A stretch of DNA of 64,000 nucleotides from contig NZ_JBHTCQ010000001.1 in the NCBI RefSeq assembly GCF_042665525.1, positions 1,798,001 through 1,862,000 on the forward strand, in the 5' to 3' direction. Shown here piece by piece: positions 56,367 through 64,000 of the stretch. Below the pieces are notes generated by a model. That model was not told the origin of the DNA. It did not search any database and saw only the letters and a program-made list of their open reading frames with translations. The stretch is from Allobogoriella alba (GTDB lineage: Bacteria > Actinomycetota > Actinomycetes > Actinomycetales > Actinomycetaceae). The position numbers and the translations under genes are program-made. Each line of letters begins with the position of its first letter. The first letter of the stretch is position 1.

Positions 56367-56571
56367 CAGACGGCAGATCCCCCGAGCGGCGGCCGCCGAC
56401 CGCGGCGGGCCCGGACGGAGCCGGGCCACGCCGGGGCTCGGGCAACCTCGTGCGCCCTGCTGCCGCACACTCACGATCACGGTCGAACGGCCGATCCGGG
56501 GCCCGGGCCTGGGGCCGGGCGCCGCCGCGCTCGGGGGGAGAGTTCCCACGTCAGGGCACTCTCCGGTCACA

Positions 56572-58146
56572 ATGGGGCGCGTGACCACCTCCGCCCACGT
56601 CGCGCCGGCGGCAGCCCCGCGCCACCCGCGGCTCGCCGTCGTCAACGACCTCGCGGGCACCGTCGAGGGGGTCGGGCTCCCGCTCGAGCTGCCCGGCACG
56701 AACGATCTGCGCGCGCTGCGGGAGCGCGTCCTGACGCAGATCCGCATGCGGCTGCTGCCGCGGCTGAAGGAGGAGGAGGCGCCTGCCGTCGTGGTGTTCG
56801 GTGGTTCCACCGGCGTCGGCAAGTCCACCCTCGTCAACTCCCTGCTCCAGGCGGACGTCACCGAGGCGGGCGTGCTGCGCCCCACCACCCGGACACCGGT
56901 CGCGGCCGTGCACCCGGAGGACGTCCCGCTCATGACCGGCCGCCCCGTCACCGAGGTGGCCGACGTCGCGACGAGCGAGGCGGTCCCCACCGGTCTTGCC
57001 CTGCTCGATGCGCCGGACCTCAACTCGGTCGACGCGCGCAACCGCTCGCTCGCCGGCCAGCTCCTCGAGGCGGCGGACCTGTGGGTCTTCGTCACCACGG
57101 CCTCCCGGTACGGCGACGCCCTGCCGTGGCGGCTGCTGTCGGAGGCCCATGAGCGCGGCCTGACCACCGCCGTCGTCCTCAACCGGGTCCCGGGCAACGT
57201 CCTCGCCGCGGTTCGCCGGGACCTCCTGCAACGGCTGGACAGCCTCGGCCTCGGTTCGGCGCCGCTCTTCGTCGTCCCGGACGCCGGCCCGCGCGAGGCG
57301 CGTCTGGAGCCGGCGAGCGTGGCAGAGCTCGCCGCCTGGTTGCGGCTCGTCGCCGGGCGGCACGGAGCCGCGGGCGTCGTGCGCCGCACGGACCGCGGCG
57401 TGTGGGCGGGCCTGCGTGACCAGGTGCTCGCCCTCGCCGACGCCGCCGACGCGCAGACGGAGGCCGCGGCCACCCTGCGAGAACTGGCGGAGCGAGCTGC
57501 GGACGCACCCGCCGCGGCCGTCCGCGAGGCGGTCACCGAGGGCCGTGCGGGCAGCGGCGCCCCCACCACCCGCTGGCTCGCGCTGGCCTCCAGCGGCGCG
57601 CCCCTCGCTCCCCTGGTGCGCGGGCGCCGGATCGGGCGCGGCTTCCGCGGACGTGCCCTCGCGGCCCGCGACGCCGCGGCCGCGGGCCTGGCGGACGAGA
57701 CGGCGGCGGCCCTGCGGCTGGTGATCGCGGACGCGCTACGACGCACCTCGGCCGGGGTCCGAGACGCCTGGTCCGCCGCGGTCGACCTCGGCGGTCCCGC
57801 GCTGCTGGAGAGCACCCCCACCGACGGCGCCGAGGCCGCCGCCGACGTCGTGGCGGCCTGGCGGGAGGCCGTCCGGGAACGGGTTCCCGACGGCGGCACC
57901 GCGCTGGGCCGCGACGGCCTGGCGGCTCTGGTGCAGACCGGTGCGGCGGGCGTCGCCGGCGCGGCCGACGCCGCCGAGCGGCTCGCGCCCGGCACCGTGG
58001 CGCCCGTCCGGGAGGACCTGCTGGCGCGAGCCGAGGCGGCCGTGCGGGCCGCCGTGACCCCGTACCTGGAGCCGCTCGAGGCGCTGCCCGTGCAACCGGG
58101 CACGGCGCTGCGGCTGCGCGCGTCGGAGCTGAAGGAGCACGCATGA
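56572..58146 (+). CDS. large GTPase (dynamin/P-loop-like), first of a coupled pair
   Basis: The 524-residue protein has G1 VVFGGSTGVGKSTL (about 75-88), a switch-region LRPTTRTPVAAVH, G3 LLDAPDLNSVD and a weak G4 (VVLNRVPG, where NKxD is expected). The C-terminal half is helical and Ala-rich with no strong membrane span. GTG 56581 with CACAAT just upstream is an alternative start. The downstream gene encodes a similar GTPase with membrane helices, overlapping by ATGA. Such paired GTPases are common in actinobacteria; function unknown. Confidence 0.83.
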   Translation: MGRVTTSAHVAPAAAPRHPRLAVVNDLAGTVEGVGLPLELPGTNDLRALRERVLTQIRMRLLPRLKEEEAPAVVVFGGSTGVGKSTLVNSLLQADVTEAGVLRPTTRTPVAAVHPEDVPLMTGRPVTEVADVATSEAVPTGLALLDAPDLNSVDARNRSLAGQLLEAADLWVFVTTASRYGDALPWRLLSEAHERGLTTAVVLNRVPGNVLAAVRRDLLQRLDSLGLGSAPLFVVPDAGPREARLEPASVAELAAWLRLVAGRHGAAGVVRRTDRGVWAGLRDQVLALADAADAQTEAAATLRELAERAADAPAAAVREAVTEGRAGSGAPTTRWLALASSGAPLAPLVRGRRIGRGFRGRALAARDAAAAGLADETAAALRLVIADALRRTSAGVRDAWSAAVDLGGPALLESTPTDGAEAAADVVAAWREAVRERVPDGGTALGRDGLAALVQTGAAGVAGAADAAERLAPGTVAPVREDLLARAEAAVRAAVTPYLEPLEALPVQPGTALRLRASELKEHA

Positions 58147-59591
58147 CGACCACTGCCGCGACGGACGCGACGGCGCTCGCCGAGCGGGCGGACGGGCTGG
58201 TGGTCGCCCTGGACCACGCTGATGGCCTCGTCGACGCCGAGGTCGCCGACCGGGCCCGCCGCGACCTCGACGCCGTCGCCGCACGGCTCGAGCGGGGCGG
58301 GGACCGGACCGTGGTCGCCCTGGTGGGCGGCACCGGCTCGGGCAAGTCCTCGTTGTTCAACGCGATCTCCGGGCTGCAGTTCGCCGACGTCGGTGCCCTG
58401 CGTCCGACGACGGAGGTCGCCGCCGCCTGCGTCTGGGGCGAGGACGCGACCGCCCTGCTGGACTTCCTGGAGGTAGGACCCGAGCGCCGCATCCAGCGAG
58501 AGTCGCTGCTCGACGGCGACGCCGAGCGGCCGCTGCACGGCATGGTGCTCCTCGACCTGCCCGACCACGACTCGATCGCGGTCCACCATGCCCGGCTGGT
58601 GGACCGGCTGCTGCCGCTCGTGGACCTGCTGGTGTGGGTGGTGGACCCACAGAAGTACGCGGACGAGGCGCTGCACGAGCGGTACCTTCGGGCGCTCGCC
58701 GGCCGTCGGGACGCCATGCTCGTGCTGGTGAACCAGGCGGACACGCTCCCGCGGGGCGCGGTCGAGCGCGTGATGGCCGACGTCGGCGCGCTGCTCGCCG
58801 AGGACGGGCTCGACGGCGTCCGCATCGTCGCGACCTCCGCCGTCGACGGCACCGGGATCGCCGAGGTGCGCCGGATCCTCGCGGAGACGGTGGCGCGGCC
58901 GTCCGTGACCGTGCAGACCGCGCAGGCGGAGGTCTCCGCGGTGGCGCGGCGCCTGGCCCCCGCCGTCGGTCACGCCGAGGCGGCGTTGGACGACACCTCC
59001 GCGGAGGCCGACGCGCTGGCACGTGCCGCCGGTGTGGAGTCCGTCGTCGCGTCGCTCCGGGGCGCCGGCCGCGGAACCGGTGGTGGGGCCGTCGCCCGTC
59101 CCGAGCCGCCGGCGGAGAGCACGGTCGCCGCCGTGCGGGACGGCTGGGTCGCGGCCGTCGCGCACGAGCTGCCGCCGCGCTGGGCGGGTGCCGTCGAGGA
59201 GGCCGTGACGCCCGCGGAGGAGATCCGCCGGGTGGTGGGCGAGGAGGTGCAGGCGGTGCCGGTACCCCTCACCGGGTCCCGCCGCGCGGCGTCCCTCGCT
59301 CTCGGCGGGGCGCTCGCGGGCGTGCTCGCGGCGGTCTACGTGGTCGTCGCTCTCGTGCTCGACCTGCCGCTAGCCGGCGCCCTGGTGCCCGCGCTGGCGC
59401 TCGTGCTCGTGGCGGGGGTGCTGCTGGGCCTGTTCACCAGCACGAGACGCCGGCACGCCGAGGCCGCGGCCGAGCGGTACCGCGAACGTGTCCTGGGACG
59501 GGTCGAGACGGCCGTCCGGACGCTCATGGTCGAACCGGTCCGCCCGGTGCTGCACAAGCACCGCGAGTTGCGCGAGGCGCTCCAGGACTGA
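58143..59591 (+). CDS. large membrane-anchored GTPase, second of a coupled pair
   Basis: The 482-residue protein has G1 ALVGGTGSGKSSLFNA, LRPTTEVAAACVWG, G3 LLDLPDHDSIAVHH, G4 LVNQAD (standard Asn/Asp form) and G5-like TSAVDG. Two C-terminal membrane helices (about 385-428: LALGGALAGVLAAVYVVV, ALVPALALVLVAGVLLGLF) are followed by a cytoplasmic amphipathic helix. This recalls bacterial dynamin-like or FeoB/YfjP-type membrane GTPases. ATG 58143 overlaps the preceding stop, so the two may form a hetero-oligomer. Confidence 0.83.
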   Translation: MTTTAATDATALAERADGLVVALDHADGLVDAEVADRARRDLDAVAARLERGGDRTVVALVGGTGSGKSSLFNAISGLQFADVGALRPTTEVAAACVWGEDATALLDFLEVGPERRIQRESLLDGDAERPLHGMVLLDLPDHDSIAVHHARLVDRLLPLVDLLVWVVDPQKYADEALHERYLRALAGRRDAMLVLVNQADTLPRGAVERVMADVGALLAEDGLDGVRIVATSAVDGTGIAEVRRILAETVARPSVTVQTAQAEVSAVARRLAPAVGHAEAALDDTSAEADALARAAGVESVVASLRGAGRGTGGGAVARPEPPAESTVAAVRDGWVAAVAHELPPRWAGAVEEAVTPAEEIRRVVGEEVQAVPVPLTGSRRAASLALGGALAGVLAAVYVVVALVLDLPLAGALVPALALVLVAGVLLGLFTSTRRRHAEAAAERYRERVLGRVETAVRTLMVEPVRPVLHKHRELREALQD

Positions 59592-59741
59592 CCGCGCAGG
59601 CGCCGCGTCGTCCACAGCGGCACCGGCTCGGGCCCTCCCGTCCACATCCGCGGCGCCCCGCGCGGCGCCGGGGTGGTGACCCGCGCGACCGTGCTGGTGG
59701 CCGGCACCGTGCCGGCCCTCGACAGGAGCACGGAGAACAGC

Positions 59742-60248
59742 ATGATCAACGACATCGCGGTCAGCGTCGCCGGGTGGATCGGCACCAAGCCGGAACGGCA
59801 GATCGTCTCGAACGGCAACAGCTACGCCCGCTTCCGCGTGGCCTCGACGCCGCGGCATCCCAACGGCAACGACGGGTGGAGCGACGGCACCACCACCTGG
59901 CTCACCGTCAAGGCCTGGGGCGAGCTCGGCGAGAACGTCCTCACCAGTCTCGGCAAGGGCGATCCGGTGGTGATCCGCGGTGACCTCAAGACCGAGACCT
60001 GGACCACCGAGGACGGCGAGCGCAGCTCCCTGCACATCAAGGCCGAGACGGTCGGGCCGGACCTGCGGACCGGCACGGCGCGGTTCACCCGGACGGTGCG
60101 CAGCACCGCGGACTCCGGTGGCCACACCGCGGAGGACGGCACAGCGCCGGACGACGTCGACGGCCTGACCGGGCCGGACGGCGCGCGGTACGAGGTGTCC
60201 GAGCTGGCGGAGGGCGCCGCGGAGGAGACCGAGGCCGCCACGGTGTGA
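59742..60248 (+). CDS. single-stranded DNA-binding protein paralogue without acidic tip
   Basis: The 168-residue protein has a conserved OB fold (VSVAGWIGTKPERQIVSNG, YARFRVASTPRHPN, TWLTVKAWGELGENV, KGDPVVIRGDLKTETW, SLHIKAETVGPDL). The tail is acidic, Gly/Ala-rich but ends EEATEAATV-like, lacking the DDDIPF tip that recruits partner proteins, so this is an accessory SSB rather than the main replicative one. ATG 59742 has GGAG upstream. It lies between the GTPase pair and ettA. Confidence 0.85.
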   Translation: MINDIAVSVAGWIGTKPERQIVSNGNSYARFRVASTPRHPNGNDGWSDGTTTWLTVKAWGELGENVLTSLGKGDPVVIRGDLKTETWTTEDGERSSLHIKAETVGPDLRTGTARFTRTVRSTADSGGHTAEDGTAPDDVDGLTGPDGARYEVSELAEGAAEETEAATV

Positions 60249-60377
60249 GGATCCTCGCGGGCGGCCGGCAGCCTGCGCCGTCGTCCCCGTTCCCCCGCAC
60301 CGGCTCGCGCTGACTACGCTGGGACGCGACGTGGCCGCCCGCCGGGCGGCCGATCGACGTACGCGATGCGGAGAGCA

Positions 60378-62059
<1,682 letters not shown>

Positions 62060-62060
<1 letters not shown>

Positions 62061-62584
62061 TGGCTCGCCTGGTCATCCCTCTCCACCTGCGGTGGAGCGA
62101 CATCGACGGCTACCAGCACGTCAACAACGCGAAGATGTTCACCCTCCTCGAGGAGGCGCGTATCGCGGCGTTCTGGGCCTCCACACCCGGCGACGCCAGG
62201 TACGGCGCGGCCGGCGCCTCGGGTGACGTGAGCCCTGCCGACCAGGCCGACGCCCCGGCCACCAAGATCCTCGCCACGGGGCCCGGCTCGGGCACGAACA
62301 CGTTCATCGCGCGGCAGGAGATCGAGTACCTCGCGCCGTTGCCCTACACGCTGCGGCCGATCGACGTCGAGCTGTGGATCTCCCACCTCGGCGGAGCCAG
62401 CATCGACGTCTGCTACGAGGTCCCGGGACCGGACGGGCCGGCGGTCCGAGCGATGACGACGCTCGTGCTCATCGACGAGACCACCGGCCGGCCGCGTCGT
62501 ATGACCATGCAGGAGCGGGCAGCCTGGCAGGAGTACCTCGACGACCCCGTGCCGTTCCGCCGGCGCGCGCAGACGCCCTCCTGA
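62060..62584 (+). CDS. acyl-CoA thioesterase (4HBT hot-dog fold)
   Basis: The 174-residue protein has the 4HBT signature LRWSDIDGYQHVNNAKMFTLLEEAR (Asp of the WSDID and the helix), then TFIARQEIEYLAPLPYTLRPI and DVELWISHLGGASIDVCYEV. It hydrolyses acyl- or aryl-CoA. ATG 62060 shares bases with the ettA stop (TGATG), a linkage usual in Micrococcales. The substrate is unknown. Confidence 0.9.
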
Positions 62585-62593
62585 GCCCGCTCG

Positions 62594-63619
62594 CTACTCG
62601 TCCAGCAGGTCGAGCACGGCCCGCTCGACGGAGCCGTGCGTCTCGGGCGGCTCCGGCTCGTCGGGGGTGGCGGCGCGGCGGGCCAGCGTGGTGTCGATGA
62701 ACCGGCCACGCTCCGCCAGGTCGAGAACGCGGGAGTCGATGTAGGAGGACCGGGCGACGGCGGCCGTGTTGCCCAGATGCTCGGCAACGGCCGCGACGGC
62801 CTCCCGTTCCGCCCGCTTGTGCGCCGTCCGGCTGGTCGCCTCGGGTGCCCGCAGCGCCAGCTCCAGGGCCGCCAGGACCGTGCCGTGCCAGGTCCGGAAG
62901 TCCTTGGCGGTCGCGTCCGGACCCAGCCGGTCCTTGACGTAGTCGTTGACGTCGACGCTGGTGAGGTTCCGCCACGCGCCCGACGTGCCCCCGGACCGGA
63001 ACGCCAGCAGGTCATCGCCGGTGCGGCGGCGGCGCAGCGTGGTCAGCGGCTCCACGAGCGCCGGGTCCTCCAGCACGAGGTGACGGGACTGGCCGGACTT
63101 CGCCTCGTAGGTGAAGCGCATCTCGCCGTCGCGGGAGATGCGCAGGTGCCGCTTCCGCAGCGTCGCCAGCCCGAAGCTGCCGTTGTGCTGCGCGTAGGAC
63201 TCCCCGCCGACGCGGAAGAAGCCCAGGTCCAGCAACCGGAACGCGACGGCCTGGGCCCGGCGCCTCGGCATGCCGGGCAGGCCGAGGTCGCGGGTGACCT
63301 GGGCGCGCGCGGCCGGCAGCCGGCGAGCGAGGTCCAGCACGCGCTCGTGCTTCTGCGCGTCGCGGGTCTCCCGCCAGGCCGGGTGGTACAGGTACTGGCG
63401 GCGGCCTGCGTCGTCCGTGCCGACCGCCTGGATGTGCCCGTTCTCGAGCGGGCAGATCCAGACGTCGCGCCACGCCGGCGGGATGACCAGCGACCGGCAC
63501 CGGGCCACGACCTCGGGATCCTCGATGCGGAGCCCGTCCTCGTCGAGGTAGACGAATCCGCGGCCCGCCCGCCGCCTGGTCAGGCCCCGGCCGGACGGGC
63601 TGACTCGCCGCAGTCTCAT
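62594..63619 (-). CDS. DNA topoisomerase IB (viral/bacterial type)
   Basis: The 341-residue enzyme nicks one DNA strand through a 3'-phosphotyrosine. Catalytic residues are visible: Tyr293 in ARSSYIDSR, the DFRTWHGTV motif, and the KRHLRISRDGEMRFTYEAKSG core. Poxvirus-type bacterial TopIB of about 340 residues is common in actinobacteria. ATG 63619 is used. Its stop is 9 nt from the convergent thioesterase. Confidence 0.93.
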   Translation of the reverse strand: MRLRRVSPSGRGLTRRRAGRGFVYLDEDGLRIEDPEVVARCRSLVIPPAWRDVWICPLENGHIQAVGTDDAGRRQYLYHPAWRETRDAQKHERVLDLARRLPAARAQVTRDLGLPGMPRRRAQAVAFRLLDLGFFRVGGESYAQHNGSFGLATLRKRHLRISRDGEMRFTYEAKSGQSRHLVLEDPALVEPLTTLRRRRTGDDLLAFRSGGTSGAWRNLTSVDVNDYVKDRLGPDATAKDFRTWHGTVLAALELALRAPEATSRTAHKRAEREAVAAVAEHLGNTAAVARSSYIDSRVLDLAERGRFIDTTLARRAATPDEPEPPETHGSVERAVLDLLDE

Positions 63620-63681
63620 CGCGTTCCTCGCACGGGCACAGTGTGCGCCGGCGGGACGCGCCGTGCCTCCCGGCCGGGTGC

Positions 63682-64000
63682 TCAGCGGCGGGCGAGCAGC
63701 AGCTCCGCCACCGCCAGGAGGCTCACGGCGGCCGCGGACCGGGCCCCGACGTAGCGGCCGGCGGCCAGGTGCGCGTCCGCGGTCGTCCCGGTGCCGACGA
63801 CGACAGCGTCGTGTCGATGCGCTCGGACGGTGTCGAGCAGGTCGCGCTGGGCGGGATCGCGGTGCGCGTCGCGCACGACGAGCACGAGCGGACGGGACCG
63901 GGCGGCCTCCAGAGCGGCGGTGAGGGCCGGGCCCCCGGAGACGAGCCGGGCCCCGTCGACGGCGGGGTCGAGGGCCTGCATGGCGTGCAGCAGGCTCGCC
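63682..64000 (-). CDS. C-terminal fragment of a GH3-like protein (5' end outside window)
   Basis: The reading frame is open from the window edge; the stop is at 63682. The visible 105 residues read RPLVLVVRDAHRDPAQRDLLDTVRAHR and DAVVVGTG, then YVGARSAAAVSLLAVAELLLARR. This pattern is close to the C-terminal alpha/beta sandwich of GH3 beta-N-acetylhexosaminidases of actinobacteria. The catalytic domain is not in view, so activity cannot be judged. Confidence 0.65.
   Translation of the reverse strand, partial: ASLLHAMQALDPAVDGARLVSGGPALTAALEAARSRPLVLVVRDAHRDPAQRDLLDTVRAHRHDAVVVGTGTTADAHLAAGRYVGARSAAAVSLLAVAELLLARR

Noticed and set aside
56328..59165. 945-codon open frame on the minus strand
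   Set aside because: It runs antisense through two well-supported GTPase genes and is rich in Arg/Pro/Ala/Ser from GC-skewed third positions. It has no domain or start signal. The same applies to the long antisense frames over pncB, ppc and the ABC permease genes.

Overview
The window is chromosomal DNA from a high-GC Gram-positive bacterium of the phylum Actinomycetota, most likely order Micrococcales (a Cellulomonas-, Georgenia- or Promicromonospora-like organism). The basis is very high GC with GC-rich third codon positions, many GTG starts, DUF3039, DUF2017 beside clpS, GAF-ANTAR and CGNR proteins, a DUF222/HNH (13E12-type) gene, and many start codons lying 6-8 nt after a TAnnnT -10 box (leaderless transcripts). 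I cannot resolve the genus. I see no integrase, transposase, phage gene, CRISPR array or rRNA. Four tRNAs are present: Leu(UAG), Lys(CUU), His(GUG) and Arg(UCU).

Region 1 (1-7.9 kb) starts with the tail of a probable glycosidase, then a compact SipW-type secretion cassette: three exported proteins with SipW-cognate signal peptides and a Ser/His signal peptidase that is fused in frame to a second exported domain ending in LPTTG. It continues with a threonine aldolase, an HxlR regulator divergent (across a 9-bp-arm palindrome) from a flavin oxidase-like protein, two tandem DUF899 proteins and a helix-hairpin-helix protein. Region 2 (7.9-15.4 kb) holds a DUF222/HNH protein, about 450 bp without genes, a coupled SDR and AMP-ligase-like pair divergent from a CaiB/BaiF CoA-transferase, and an aldo/keto reductase. 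The ligase-like protein contains no lysine at all.

Region 3 (15.6-30.6 kb) is conserved housekeeping: HU, nagB, DUF3039 plus helicase, pncB, clpS-DUF2017-murI-MBL hydrolase, ppc, rph-rdgB, DUF4916-DUF3054, tRNA-Leu and bcp. An ArsR/SRPBCC pair with a textbook promoter/operator sits between ppc and rph. Region 4 (30.6-44.2 kb) is regulatory and sugar-uptake: GAF-ANTAR, ArsR/OsmC, an RpiR regulator leading an NgcEFG-like amino-sugar ABC importer, tRNA-Lys, a membrane-anchored Tyr/Asp and Arg/Gly-rich protein, and a LacI regulator divergent from a GH127 beta-L-arabinofuranosidase plus its own ABC importer.

Region 5 (44.2-56.3 kb) has an ATP-grasp protein, an alcohol plus aldehyde dehydrogenase pair, a secreted HNH nuclease, tRNA-His, orn, an ECF41 sigma factor operon with a recognisable ECF41-type promoter, a CGNR protein, and a five-gene operon of PadR, DUF1048, drug-type ABC exporter and a phosphotransferase. 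Region 6 (56.3-64 kb) has tRNA-Arg, a pair of coupled large GTPases, an SSB without the acidic tip, ettA-like ABC-F with a thioesterase, topoisomerase IB and the end of a GH3-like gene cut by the window edge.

All functional calls come from reading translated sequence and recalling families. No database search was run.
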